A stretch of DNA of 39,674 nucleotides. Source: CAYUVF01 sp964448045 (GTDB lineage: Bacteria; Bacteroidota; Rhodothermia; Rhodothermales; Salinibacteraceae). The DNA lies in NCBI GenBank assembly GCA_964448045.1, contig CAYUVF010000041.1:1-39674 (forward strand), written 5' to 3'. The notes under the pieces were generated by a model. That model saw only the letters and a list, made by a program, of their open reading frames with translations. It was not told the DNA's origin and searched no databases. The translations under genes and the position numbers were made by a program. Shown here piece after piece: positions 24,791 to 33,759 of this stretch (the first letter of the stretch is position 1; each line of letters begins with the position of its first letter).

Positions 24791-27160
24791 ATGGCCCAAG
24801 ACAACCTTCGCCGCGAGCTCGGCTTTTGGGATGCGCTGACCATCGGCGCCGGCACTATGATTGGCGCTGGTATCTTTCTGTTGGCAGGTGTTGCGCTCGA
24901 ACTCACCGGCCCCGCTGCGATCTTTTCCTATCTGGCCGCAGGCATCGTCTGTATGATTACGGCGGCCAGTGCGGCGGAGCTGGCTACTGGCATGCCCACG
25001 TCCGGCGGCGACTATTACTTCGTGTCGCGCTCGCTGGGCCCGGCGCTCGGCGCAATCTCGGGTGTTGGCATTTGGTTGAGCCTCACGTTTGCCATCTCGT
25101 TTTACCTCTTCGGCCTCGGCGAGTACCTCACCCAGTTCCTGCCGATTACGCCGTTCTGGGGGGCCTTCGGGGGCGGGATCCTGCTTACGGCGCTCAACGT
25201 GTACGGGGCAAAGGAGTCGGGCAAGACGCAGGTTGTTGTGGTGCTCACGCTGCTGGCCATTTTGGGCGGCTTCTGCCTCGTGGGCGTCTTCAACATGGAG
25301 TGGGGCAACTTCACACCGTTCTTCCCCTTCGGCAGTGCGCCTGTGGCGTCGACGACGGCGCTCGTCTTCGTGTCGTTCCTGGGCTTCGTGAAGATTGCGG
25401 CGGTGGCCGAGGAGATCAAGGATCCGGCCAAGAACTTGCCGCGCACACTCATCGGCTCGGTGGCACTGGTGACGCTGCTCTACGTAATTATCCTCCTCGT
25501 CATCGGTGGCATCTTCCCGCAGGAGACCATCGGCGCGGTACGCGATCCACTGACGCAGGCGGCCCGCACGATTCTCGGCCCGGTGGGCGCAGGCGCCATC
25601 ATTTTCGCGGGCTTGCTTGCGACCGTGTCCTCGGCCAACGCAAGCATCATGGCGTCGTCGCGGATCAACCTGGCGATGGCGCGCGACCGCATGGTGCCCA
25701 ACTGGCTCAGCGAGATCCACAATAAGCTGCTGACGCCCTACCGTGCCATTGTGCTGACGGGCGTGCTCTCGCTCTGCTTCTTGCTCGTCGAAAGTCTGGA
25801 GGAGTTGGCCAAGATTGCAAGTGTGCTCCAGCTCTATAGTTATGCTGCGCTCAACCTGGGCTGCGTGGCGCTGCGTGTGGCCAAGCCCGAGTGGTACGAG
25901 CCCTCGTTTCGCACTCCGCTGTTCCCCTTCGCGCAGGTATTCGCTGCGCTGGCGTGTATTGGCATCATCATCTTCTCCGGCCCGTTTGCGCAGATCGCCG
26001 TGGTGGTGCTCATCGTCGTGAGCTTGGCCTGGTATGCCGTGTGGGGGCGTGGGCGGGTGACCATCGACCACGCTGTGCCGGAGCTGCGAACGCAGTGGGC
26101 CGAGCAGGGCTGGAGCGCGCTCACTGCGCCAACGCCGAAGTATGCCGCCACGTTGTCCGAGGCTGCGGTGCCCGCCGAGCGAGCGCTCTCGCCGATCGAT
26201 CCGCGGCGGGTGGCGGTGGCGCTGGCGAATCCGGCGCACGAGGCCGACCTGCTTCGTCTCGGCCGTTACATCGCCACGGGGCGCGACGCCGGCGGGTACG
26301 TGGCCGGCCTCCACCTGGTGCGCGTGCCGATGCAGACGCCCCTCCGCACCGCCCGCGAGCAGTTCACCGAGGACCGCCCTTCCATCGAGCAAACCATCGC
26401 CGACCTCGCCGAGCAAGCCCAGCGCGATGCTGCCGCCGCCGGCTTGAATGGACACCGCCCCGTCGAAGAAACAGAGATCGAGTCGATCACCGACGTAGCG
26501 CACGATGTGTTTGGCGGATTGATCGACGAAACGGGCAAACAGGAGGCCGATATGCTGCTGATGGGTTGGCAGGGCGGCTTCAATGTGAGCCGGATCTACA
26601 ACAGCCCGATCCAGCGCATCGTCCGCGATCTGCCGGCAGATGTGGGGGTGCTGAAGAATCGCGGTCTGGCCTCCATCGAGCGCATTCTGCTGCCGTGGGG
26701 CGGCGGAATCCACGCGCGCCTCGGACTGGAGATCGCCGTGCGCGTGGCTCGGGCTACCGGGGCTACGGTGCACCTGCTTCGCGTGGTGCGCCCGGACGTG
26801 GATGCCGTCCAGGAGCAGAACGCCCTCAACCGCACGGTCTCCAATATCGTGGGCGATGCCGCCGAAGAGATCGAGTACCTCGTGCGCGAGAGCGAGAGTG
26901 TTACAGAAGGCATCGAGGCCGCGCTTAATGCCAACGGCTACAACCTGACCATCATCGGCGCCTCGCGCGAATGGTCCATCCGCCAGGTCCTCTTCGGCTC
27001 GATTCCTGATGTTATTGCCGACCAGGCCGACTGCTCGGTGCTGATGGTGCGGCGTTACCTGCCCGATACGTTGAAGGTGAAAGCGGCCGAAGGCTTCAAG
27101 CGGTTGAAAGAGTCGGCGGGCTTCACGAGCTCGCCGGAGACCGGACCCAGTGCGCGTTGA
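24791..27160 (+). CDS. APC-superfamily permease with C-terminal universal stress protein domains
   Basis: Inner-membrane amino acid/cation permease fused to cytosolic universal stress (USP) domains; 789 residues. Residues 1 to about 425 form the APC transporter: the entry motif LTIGAGTMIGAGIFLLAGVA in helix 1, PTSGGDYYFVSRSLGP, FLGFVKIAAVAEEIKDPAKN (the family motif between helices 6 and 7) and ASSRINLAMARDRMVP. From about 460 two USP-like halves follow: RRVAVALANPAHEADLL to ADMLLMGWQGG, then IERILLPWGGGIHARLGLEI to ADCSVLMVRRYLP. The second has GASREWSIRQVLFGSIPD, near the GxxG-S/T nucleotide loop. ATG 24791 is preceded by a weak GAGG about nine bases upstream and by an inverted repeat. Its place between KtrAB and an ECF sigma gene suggests a role in osmotic or ionic stress; the substrate is unknown. 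Confidence 0.93.
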   Translation: MAQDNLRRELGFWDALTIGAGTMIGAGIFLLAGVALELTGPAAIFSYLAAGIVCMITAASAAELATGMPTSGGDYYFVSRSLGPALGAISGVGIWLSLTFAISFYLFGLGEYLTQFLPITPFWGAFGGGILLTALNVYGAKESGKTQVVVVLTLLAILGGFCLVGVFNMEWGNFTPFFPFGSAPVASTTALVFVSFLGFVKIAAVAEEIKDPAKNLPRTLIGSVALVTLLYVIILLVIGGIFPQETIGAVRDPLTQAARTILGPVGAGAIIFAGLLATVSSANASIMASSRINLAMARDRMVPNWLSEIHNKLLTPYRAIVLTGVLSLCFLLVESLEELAKIASVLQLYSYAALNLGCVALRVAKPEWYEPSFRTPLFPFAQVFAALACIGIIIFSGPFAQIAVVVLIVVSLAWYAVWGRGRVTIDHAVPELRTQWAEQGWSALTAPTPKYAATLSEAAVPAERALSPIDPRRVAVALANPAHEADLLRLGRYIATGRDAGGYVAGLHLVRVPMQTPLRTAREQFTEDRPSIEQTIADLAEQAQRDAAAAGLNGHRPVEETEIESITDVAHDVFGGLIDETGKQEADMLLMGWQGGFNVSRIYNSPIQRIVRDLPADVGVLKNRGLASIERILLPWGGGIHARLGLEIAVRVARATGATVHLLRVVRPDVDAVQEQNALNRTVSNIVGDAAEEIEYLVRESESVTEGIEAALNANGYNLTIIGASREWSIRQVLFGSIPDVIADQADCSVLMVRRYLPDTLKVKAAEGFKRLKESAGFTSSPETGPSAR

Positions 27161-27183
27161 ATCGGCTCGGCTACCGGGGCGTC

Positions 27184-27211
27184 GAGACAATCCTTATCCT
27201 CATGTTATACT
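27184..27211 (+). promoter_or_regulatory. Possible promoter of the ECF sigma gene
   Basis: TATACT at 27206-27211 with GAGACA 16 bases upstream (27184-27189) resembles a sigma-70 promoter, though the -35 is poor. The -10 lies inside an imperfect dyad, GTTAT (27204-27208) and ATAAC (27218-27222). Weak evidence, by pattern only. Confidence 0.25.
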
Positions 27212-27329
27212 TGTGTGATAACTTGGTCGCGCGGGGGGAGTATCGTGTCACAGAGCGCGGGATGATGCCCCTCAACCGGGGGCGATGGGCCCGCCCGACG
27301 GTTCTTCTCACCAACCGCGACCCACAGTT

Positions 27330-27920
27330 ATGCGCACGTATCAGCCATGTGTAGCCGATCAGGAGCCGGATGTGCAGGCCCTGCGACAGGGCGACGAGCA
27401 CGCCTTCCGATGCCTGTTTGAGCAGGAGCGCAGCCGCTTGTTTCGGTTCGTGCTCAAGATTCTAAACGACGAAGACGAGGCCAAGAACGTGGTGCAGGAG
27501 ACGTTCGCCGAGGCCTATCGGCAGATCGAGTCGTTCCGGGGCGATTCGAAGGTCTCGACGTGGCTCTTCTCGATTGCCCGCCACCTGGCGTACGGTGTGC
27601 TCCGCAAGGCCAAGCGCCACAACTACCTGGAGCACGACACCATCGAGTACATCAATGCAACCCAGGACGTGGATGCCGATGCGAACGCGCCCGAGCGCGT
27701 CGAGCGCACCGAGCGGAAGGCAATCATCCGGGAGGCCATCGACCAGCTTCCCGATCACTACCAGCGCGTGATTGAGCTGCGCGACCTCGAAGAGCGATCC
27801 ACCGCCGAGACGGCCGAAGCGCTCGGGCTCACGAATGTGAATGTGCGGGTGCGCCTGCACCGCGCCCGGAAGGAGCTGCGCGATCACCTCTGCGCCCGCA
27901 TGGAGCACGCCGCGTGTTAG
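27330..27920 (+). CDS. ECF-family RNA polymerase sigma factor
   Basis: Alternative sigma-70 factor of the ECF type, 196 residues from ATG 27330 (MRTYQPCVADQEPDVQALR). Region 2 covers about residues 22-95: LFEQERSRLFRFVLKILNDE, the core-binding DEAKNVVQETFAEAYRQI, and the -10 contacting STWLFSIARHLAYGVLRK. Region 4 covers about 135-190: IREAIDQLPDHYQRVIELRD, then the helix-turn-helix ERSTAETAEALGLTNVNVRV and RLHRARKELRDHL. The linker between them is longer than usual and acidic (DVDADANAPERVERTER). No anti-sigma factor gene is adjacent: the next gene is on the opposite strand and is a flavin reductase. The signal and targets are unknown; the upstream APC-USP permease is the only same-strand neighbour. 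The short C-terminal end contains one Cys (EHAAC). Confidence 0.93.
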   Translation: MRTYQPCVADQEPDVQALRQGDEHAFRCLFEQERSRLFRFVLKILNDEDEAKNVVQETFAEAYRQIESFRGDSKVSTWLFSIARHLAYGVLRKAKRHNYLEHDTIEYINATQDVDADANAPERVERTERKAIIREAIDQLPDHYQRVIELRDLEERSTAETAEALGLTNVNVRVRLHRARKELRDHLCARMEHAAC

Positions 27921-28021
27921 CCGCGCCGCGTCTCCAAGGTAGACGTAGAAGGGAGACAGCGAGGGACGCTTGGCCGGCGCCTCGTCTGTTTCTGAGCCTC
28001 GTCGCGACCCGGTCCCCACCG

Positions 28022-28732
28022 CTACTTTGTTACCGCGCCCTGTTCCCAGCCTTCAGTGAAGATGCGGTTGCTGGGGCAGCCATGAGCTTCGAGCGTTGCT
28101 TGCGTGTCGACGACCATATCGGGCACGCCGCAGAGGTACACATCGGGAGCGGTGACGGGGGCGAGCACGGCCTCCACGTGGTTCTGCACATAGCCCGTAG
28201 GGCCGTCCCAGGATTCCTGCGAAAGCACGTACGTCACGTGCAGGTTGTCGTGCTCGGCGCAGAGCTGGTCGAGCGTTTCGCGGTACATCAGGTCGGCCTG
28301 AGTGCGCTCGCCGTGGACGAATGCGGCCTGTCCCGTGCCGTGGGCAAGGTACTGCTTCAGCATAGCCAGCATCGGCGTGATGCCCGTGCCCGTCGAGCCG
28401 AAGACCACGTCCGAGTTGAGGTCGTCCAAGTGCAGGTTGCCATTGAAATCAGTCACCGTAATCCGGTCGCCGACGGATCGTTCGTCCATCCAGGTGGAGC
28501 ACGTCCCCTCATCGTACCGTTTGATCGCCAGCACGAGCTGATCGGTGCCGGGGCGGTTGACGGGGGAGTAGGGCCGAACCACGGGCGGGCCCTCGCCCGC
28601 TGCACGGATCATGGTGTGCTGGCCGGGGCGAAAATCAGTCGGTCCGTTTTCGAGCTGCAGCCGGTACTGCTTGACTCGGGGCGTCATCGCGTGGATGGAG
28701 CGCAGGATGGCAGATTGCGTCGTGCGAGACAT
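28022..28732 (-). CDS. FAD/NAD(P)-binding oxidoreductase, ferredoxin-NADP reductase family
   Basis: Cytosolic flavoprotein of 236 residues with the two-domain FNR fold. The FAD domain has the RPYSPVN motif (about residues 53-59, the R-x-Y-S-x-x family signature) and an IKRYDEGTCSTWMDE segment. The NAD(P) domain has VFGSTGTGITPMLAMLKQ (the GxGxxP loop) and the C-terminal YLCGVPDMV, typical of this family. There is no fused [2Fe-2S] domain, so it needs a separate electron carrier, or it acts as a flavin or ferredoxin reductase. Start ATG 28732 (MSRTTQSAILRS) leaves about 15 residues before the first beta strand, as expected. It is transcribed toward the ECF sigma gene with 101 bases between the stops. 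Confidence 0.88.
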   Translation of the reverse strand: MSRTTQSAILRSIHAMTPRVKQYRLQLENGPTDFRPGQHTMIRAAGEGPPVVRPYSPVNRPGTDQLVLAIKRYDEGTCSTWMDERSVGDRITVTDFNGNLHLDDLNSDVVFGSTGTGITPMLAMLKQYLAHGTGQAAFVHGERTQADLMYRETLDQLCAEHDNLHVTYVLSQESWDGPTGYVQNHVEAVLAPVTAPDVYLCGVPDMVVDTQATLEAHGCPSNRIFTEGWEQGAVTK

Positions 28733-29103
28733 GGGCAGCGGCGGTCAAATCGCGGGAGAATAGCGGATCACAATTCTATCGGTGGAGTGGGGAGATGATG
28801 CGCAGTCGCAGCGCATATTGCGAGGTCGTCACGCCAGCCGATCCTGCCCCAACGCGCCGGGGGTCTTGTAGTTGGCCCGCGCACTCGTTATGCTATCTGA
28901 GCGTTGCCCCACCCGGTGCCCAGGCAGGATCGGGGCGCGCTGAGACGCTGCTCGGTGGATGGATGCGGCCAATATAATATTACGCAGCGCAGCCCATCTG
29001 CCGAGCAGTGCGGGAAGGCCAACCACCATGAGGTCGTTCCCGAGCTGTAGGGCTCACCGGCCTGCCCACCGAGGCTGGATTGCGGATCGTTCGTACCGCT
29101 GTT
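28733..29103. other. Divergent intergenic region with large inverted repeats
   Basis: A 371-base gap between divergent genes. It contains an 11-base perfect inverted pair (CCGATCCTGCC at 28838-28848 and GGCAGGATCGG at 28923-28933) and, next to it, a longer cruciform at 28948-29008. No gene or tRNA is recognised. Both promoters should be here. Confidence 0.5.
28948..29008. promoter_or_regulatory. Cruciform-like inverted repeat with AT-rich palindromic core
   Basis: CTGCTCGGTGGATGG (28948-28962) and CCATCTGCCGAGCAG (28994-29008) pair with two mismatches. The centre contains AATATAATATT (28971-28981), itself a perfect odd palindrome, flanked by TGCG and CGCA. It lies about 95-155 bases upstream of the LamG gene start, in a promoter-like position; it could be a regulator site or a transcript hairpin. 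Confidence 0.4.
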
Positions 29104-30822
29104 ATGCAACGCGCTCGCGAGTCATTCTGGATACTGGGCTGGATCGGCCTGTTCCTCCTGATGGGGAGCCTGCTGGCCCGGCCAGCGTGGAGCCAGCCGG
29201 GCATGCTCCCGGAGACGCGCGCCTATCAGGCCGAGTCGCGGGCCAATCTGTTCGTTACGCTGGATGCCGGCGACGCAGTCGATGGGCTGATCGCCCGGCT
29301 GCCCGCCGGATGGCGCCTCCGCGACGCCGTGTTGCTCCGCTACGGATCGGAGCGCGTGCCGGTGCAGGTGCGGGCTGCAGAGGCCGGCGGGCAGTATCTC
29401 CTCCGCTCGACCGAGCCGCTGCGCGGGCCGCACGAGGTCGTGCTGCGTGTCGACATCGGCCGCTCGCCCGGCATCGTCGAATGGTCGGTCGTGCCCTTCG
29501 AGCAGGAGCGGGACGGGCGCCGGCGCATTGAGGCGCATCGGTCGACGCATCGCGTGGAAGTCGACCGCATGGTGGGCTCGGCTGCACCGCGCAATCAGGC
29601 GCTCCACTTTTCTGGCGCTTCGGACCAGCCCCTGCATCTGCAGCGACGAGCGCTCCCCGCGATCGGACCGGAGGCCCGCTTCACCGTCGAGTTCTGGGTG
29701 AAGACGGCGGGGCTGGGCGAGGTCGTGCTCTCGACGTGGACGGGGCGCGAGCAGCAGGCCTACCCGATGGAGTTCATCGTCGATGAGAGCGGTCGCCTGC
29801 GTTACTACTGCGGGGAACCGGGCCGCCACCAGGGCCTGATGACCCCGCACCCTATCGCCGATGGGCGCTGGCATCACGTGGCCCTCACCCACGATCCGCG
29901 CACCGGACGGCTCCGGCTCCTGCTCGAAGGCACGCCCGTCGATTCGCTGACGAGCGCTCCCCTTCCGGATGATCCGACGATGACGACGATCGCGCTCGGC
30001 GGACGCCCGGCCGAGGCGTACGCGGGGGACTCCGAGGCGTCGGTACCGGCCTTCAGCGGGGTGCTCGATGAGGTGCGCTTCTGGTCTACCGTACGCACGC
30101 CAGCAACTCTCCGCCAGATGGCACGGCGCTCGCTCGATGCCGATGCCGAGGGCCGCGTGAGCCTCAGCTTCGAGTCTGACGTGCCGGACGCCCTCCTGGC
30201 CGACCGCGGACTGGGGGGGAAGCGTGCGCCCTCTGATCTGCAGTTTCGCACGCCCATCCGTGCACTGCGCGCCGCTGTTAATGATGAGGCCATCCGGCTG
30301 ACGTGGGAGGGCGCGTCGGATCGCGTACAGGCCTTCATCGTCGAGCGCTCCACAGACGGGCAGGCGTTCGATCGCATCGATCGGCTGCCTCCGCAGCGCA
30401 TCCAGCGTGGCACGACGAGCGAGGGCGCCCGGTACGAATACGTCGACCCGAGCGCGTCCGGACGCGTCGTCTTTTATCGCATCCGCCAGCAGTTTACTGA
30501 TGGAACCGAGCGCGTCTCCGGCACGCTGAAGATTGGCCTCGGCACCGAGACCGACCGGGCCGGCGTGCGACTCGTGGGCAACTTCCCCAATCCGTTTGGC
30601 GACGTGACAACGGTGGCCTACGAGGTCCACGAGCGGCAGGAGGTAAGCGTCACGGTCTGGGATCTTTCCGGGCAGCGCGTGGCCCAGCTCGCCGATGGAA
30701 CGCATGCTCCGGGCTATTACGAGAAACGGTTCCAGGCCGATGACTTGCCGAGCGGGACGTACTTTGTGCGCCTCCAAACGCCCGGACAGATGAAAACGCG
30801 GAAGATGGTGCTGCTGAAGTAA
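29104..30822 (+). CDS. Secreted LamG-domain protein with type IX secretion C-terminal sorting domain
   Basis: Exported protein of about 572 residues from ATG 29104. The signal peptide is WILGWIGLFLLMGSLLARP ending at AWSQ. Residues about 170-345 look like a LamG/concanavalin-like jelly roll: LHFSGASDQPLHL, FTVEFWVKTAGLGEVVLSTW, DGRWHHVALTHDPRTGRLRL, and FSGVLDEVRFWSTVRTPATL. A fibronectin-III-like part follows (IRLTWEGASDRVQAFIVERS to VVFYRIRQQFTDGTE). The last 80 residues are a type-A T9SS sorting domain: NFPNPFGDVTTVAYEV, VTVWDLSGQRV, YYEKRFQADDLPSGTYFVRL and the basic end KTRKMVLLK. It should cross the outer membrane by the Por system and be anchored or released at the surface. The ligand is unknown, and no catalytic domain is seen. 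The OPT transporter follows after 24 bases. Confidence 0.9.
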   Translation: MQRARESFWILGWIGLFLLMGSLLARPAWSQPGMLPETRAYQAESRANLFVTLDAGDAVDGLIARLPAGWRLRDAVLLRYGSERVPVQVRAAEAGGQYLLRSTEPLRGPHEVVLRVDIGRSPGIVEWSVVPFEQERDGRRRIEAHRSTHRVEVDRMVGSAAPRNQALHFSGASDQPLHLQRRALPAIGPEARFTVEFWVKTAGLGEVVLSTWTGREQQAYPMEFIVDESGRLRYYCGEPGRHQGLMTPHPIADGRWHHVALTHDPRTGRLRLLLEGTPVDSLTSAPLPDDPTMTTIALGGRPAEAYAGDSEASVPAFSGVLDEVRFWSTVRTPATLRQMARRSLDADAEGRVSLSFESDVPDALLADRGLGGKRAPSDLQFRTPIRALRAAVNDEAIRLTWEGASDRVQAFIVERSTDGQAFDRIDRLPPQRIQRGTTSEGARYEYVDPSASGRVVFYRIRQQFTDGTERVSGTLKIGLGTETDRAGVRLVGNFPNPFGDVTTVAYEVHERQEVSVTVWDLSGQRVAQLADGTHAPGYYEKRFQADDLPSGTYFVRLQTPGQMKTRKMVLLK

Positions 30823-30846
30823 TCTCCCTCAGCGTATTGACGAACC

Positions 30847-32940
30847 ATGTCAACTTCTTCCTCCTCGCAGACGACAACTCCCGTTGCGGATACGCCCTAC
30901 ATCGGGGCGGAGCAGACGCTGCCTGAGATCACGTTCAAAGCCGTCGTGCTGGGTTTCATCCTGGCGGCGGTACTGGCCGGAGCGAACGCGTATCTGGGCC
31001 TCAAGGTGGGCATGACGGTGTCTGCGTCGATTCCGGCGGCGGTCATCTCGATGGCTGTGCTGCAGGCCTTCCGCGAGCAAAATATTCTGGAGAATAACAT
31101 CGTGCAGACGGCGGCGTCGGCGGGTGAGTCGCTCGCGGCGGGCGTCATCTTCACATTGCCGGCGCTCATCATGCTGCAGTACTGGCAGGGCTTTCCGTTT
31201 TTGCCGACGATGGCGGTGGCCCTGTGTGGCGGCATCATCGGCGTGCTTTTTACCATTCCGCTGCGGCGTGCGCTCATCTTGGAGGCCGATCTCAAGTTTC
31301 CCGAGGGCGTTGCCACCGGCGAGGTCCTCAAGGCGGGCGAGGAAGGCGGCGAAGGCGCCAAATACATCGCCATGGCGGGCGCGGCCGGGGCCGTGCTCAA
31401 GTTTATGCAGACGGGCTTGAAGGTGGCATCGGATACCGTCGCGGGCGCCTTCTCGGCGGGACGGTCGCTCTTCGGCATCGGCAGCGGACTGGGCGTGGCG
31501 CTGCTGGCGGTGGGCTACATCGTGGGGCTCAACATCGCGACGCTCGTGTTCGTGGGCGGGGCGATCTCGTGGTTCGCCGGCATTCCGCTGTTCTCGGTCC
31601 TGGCTGATCCGGCGACGGTGCAGTCGATTGTCGGGGAGGCGACGGGATATGAGGCGGCGCTGGCGATCTGGGACGCGCGGATCCGCTACATGGGCGTCGG
31701 TGCGATGGCGGTAGGCGGCATCTGGGCGCTCGTTTCGCTCGTCGGTCCGATCCGCGACGGCATCCGCTCCTCGTGGGAAGCCGTACGGGCGGCCCGCCGG
31801 GGCGAATCGGCCGACATCCTGCGCACCGAGCGCGATACGCCGATCAATTTCGTGCTGTGGGGCACCCTGGCGATGGCGCTGCCCATCCTCGTCGTGTTCT
31901 TTTTCGTGATCGATCAGGTGGGCCTCGGCATCACGGGCGGCCTCTACTGGACGACGATCCTGTTTGGGGTTCTCTTCGCCTTCGTCGCCGGCTTCCTCTT
32001 TTCCTCGGTCGCCGGCTACATGGCCGGGCTCGTCGGCTCCTCGAACAACCCGATTTCGGGCGTCACCATCGCCACGATCCTGACCGTGTCGCTCATCCTG
32101 CTCGTGCTGCTCGGCTCGCAGATTGACTTCGCGGTGAACGCGAGCCAGGCCACGGCCGCGGCGGCGACGGCGATTCTGGTGGGCGCGGTTGTGTGCTGCG
32201 CGGCGGCTATCGCGGGCGATAACATGCAGGACCTCAAGGCGGGGCACATCGTGGGCGCGACGCCCTTCAAGCAGCAAATCATGCAGATGGTGGGCGTCTT
32301 CGCCGCGGCGATTGCGATTGCGCCGGTCATGCAGCTGCTGTTTCAGGCGTACGGGTTCGGCGATGTCCTGCCCCGCGCCGGCATGGATCCCTCCGAAGCG
32401 CTCGCCGCCCCGCAGGCCACCCTGATGGCGTCGGTAGCCGATGGCGTCTTCAACCGCAACCTGCCGTGGACGATGATCTGGCTCGGCGGGGGGATTGCGG
32501 GGGCGATCATTCTGTTCGACAAGTGGCTGGAAGCGCGCGACTTCGAGTTTCGCGCGCCGGTGCTGGCCGTCGCCGTTGGCATCTATCTGCCCATCGAGCT
32601 ATCGGTGCCCATCTTCATCGGCGGGCTGATCGCCTTTTATGCGGCGCGGGTGGTGACGCAGCGGGCGGCCATCCGCGGTACTGATCCGGAGGCGGCCTCC
32701 GCAACAGCCTCGCGCCACGGATTGCTGTTTGCCTCGGGGCTGATTACGGGCGAAGCGCTCGTGGGCATCTTGCTGGCCGTGCCGTTCGCGTACTACGAGA
32801 GCGCCGATGTGTGGGCGATTACACCGGAGGCGCTCGGCCTTGGGCCCGGCGCATTCGGGACGATGGCGACGACGCTCGGGGTGGTCCTCTTCGCTGGATT
32901 CTGCGTCTGGCTCTACCACGTGGCCAGCCGCGCGGAGTAG
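30847..32940 (+). CDS. OPT-family oligopeptide transporter
   Basis: Inner-membrane oligopeptide/metal-complex transporter of 697 residues, the bacterial OPT type. The N-terminal hallmark is fully present: NAYLGLKVGMTVSASIPAAV at about residues 46-65, followed by NNIVQTAASAGESLAAGVIF. Other signatures are ADLKFPEGVATGEVLKAG, SSNNPISGVTIATIL and DNMQDLKAGHIVGATPFKQQ. About 14-16 hydrophobic segments are spread over the length. ATG 30847 (MSTSSSSQTT) is the only reasonable start; no Shine-Dalgarno is seen. It starts 24 bases after the T9SS LamG gene, so cotranscription is plausible, but a functional link is only an inference. Substrate (peptides or siderophore-like complexes) is undetermined. 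Confidence 0.94.
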   Translation: MSTSSSSQTTTPVADTPYIGAEQTLPEITFKAVVLGFILAAVLAGANAYLGLKVGMTVSASIPAAVISMAVLQAFREQNILENNIVQTAASAGESLAAGVIFTLPALIMLQYWQGFPFLPTMAVALCGGIIGVLFTIPLRRALILEADLKFPEGVATGEVLKAGEEGGEGAKYIAMAGAAGAVLKFMQTGLKVASDTVAGAFSAGRSLFGIGSGLGVALLAVGYIVGLNIATLVFVGGAISWFAGIPLFSVLADPATVQSIVGEATGYEAALAIWDARIRYMGVGAMAVGGIWALVSLVGPIRDGIRSSWEAVRAARRGESADILRTERDTPINFVLWGTLAMALPILVVFFFVIDQVGLGITGGLYWTTILFGVLFAFVAGFLFSSVAGYMAGLVGSSNNPISGVTIATILTVSLILLVLLGSQIDFAVNASQATAAAATAILVGAVVCCAAAIAGDNMQDLKAGHIVGATPFKQQIMQMVGVFAAAIAIAPVMQLLFQAYGFGDVLPRAGMDPSEALAAPQATLMASVADGVFNRNLPWTMIWLGGGIAGAIILFDKWLEARDFEFRAPVLAVAVGIYLPIELSVPIFIGGLIAFYAARVVTQRAAIRGTDPEAASATASRHGLLFASGLITGEALVGILLAVPFAYYESADVWAITPEALGLGPGAFGTMATTLGVVLFAGFCVWLYHVASRAE

Positions 32941-33072
32941 AGGCGGCCCATTTGTGTGCCGGGACGGGGCCATGAATTTATCGTCAGATTACGTGCGGCA
33001 TAAACACTGAAAGACGCGCGTTCGTACCCCTAACGCTGTCACCGACCCCGATCACACAACGGACACGCACCC

Positions 33073-33753
33073 ATGACGCTAACCTATTTCGGCCACTCCA
33101 CCTTTCAGATCGAAACGGACGGGACGACGCTCCTTTTCGACCCGTTCTTCAACGATAACCCGCATACGGAGGTGACGCCGGAGGAGCTGGATCCGGATGT
33201 GATCTTCCTCTCGCACGCCCACTTCGACCACTATGCCGATATCGGGGCGTTCTGCGAGCAGGGCAATCCGCTGGTGATCAGCAACTTCGAGATCATCACA
33301 CGCGTCGGCGAGGACTACGACCACGAGAACGTGCATCCGTTGAATGAAGGCGGTTCGCTGGGCTTCGACTGGGGCTTCGTCGAGGCCGTGCATGCGCGCC
33401 ACACCTCGTCTTTTCCCGATGGATCGTACGGCGGCGTCCCGGAGGGCTTCGTGCTGGATCTGCACGGCGCCACGGTCTACTACGCCGGCGACACCGCGCC
33501 CTTCGCCGAGATGGAGTGGATTGGCGATAGGTACAACGTCGATGTGATGCTCGCTCCCGTCGGTGATGTAGTGACGATGGGCGTCAACGGCGCTATCCAG
33601 TCTGCCGAGATGGTCGACTGCACCGCCATCGTTCCAATCCATTACGACACGTTTCCCTTCATCAAGGTCGACCTCGACGAGGTCACCGAGGCGATCGAAG
33701 ATGCGGGATTCGATGCGCAGCCGCTCGACTTTGGCGGCACGCTGGAACTATAA
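33073..33753 (+). CDS. Metal-dependent hydrolase, UPF0173/YtkL-like metallo-beta-lactamase fold
   Basis: Cytosolic protein of 226 residues with the MBL fold and the UPF0173 family layout; its physiological substrate is not known. It begins directly with the first beta strand (MTLTYFGHSTFQIETDGTTL), which supports ATG 33073. Metal ligands: His/Asp of LSHAHFDHYAD (about 47-57), a later His in EAVHARHTSSF, Asp of YYAGDTAPFAEM (about 138-149), and IVPIHYDTFPF near the C-terminus, which carries the last His. The GHSTF and FDPFF motifs are typical of UPF0173. The protein is strongly acidic. A YfcE-type phosphoesterase follows on the same strand, separated by a strong hairpin. Confidence 0.92.
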   Translation: MTLTYFGHSTFQIETDGTTLLFDPFFNDNPHTEVTPEELDPDVIFLSHAHFDHYADIGAFCEQGNPLVISNFEIITRVGEDYDHENVHPLNEGGSLGFDWGFVEAVHARHTSSFPDGSYGGVPEGFVLDLHGATVYYAGDTAPFAEMEWIGDRYNVDVMLAPVGDVVTMGVNGAIQSAEMVDCTAIVPIHYDTFPFIKVDLDEVTEAIEDAGFDAQPLDFGGTLEL

Positions 33754-33759
33754 CTGAGA

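Noticed and set aside
24767..27190. Very long minus-strand open frame (807 codons)
   Set aside because: It is the antisense of the APC-USP gene; its sequence is His/Arg/Gln-rich low-complexity without any recognisable motif.
29122..30777. Long minus-strand open frame (551 codons)
   Set aside because: Antisense shadow of the LamG/T9SS gene, which has a signal peptide, domains and sorting domain in frame.
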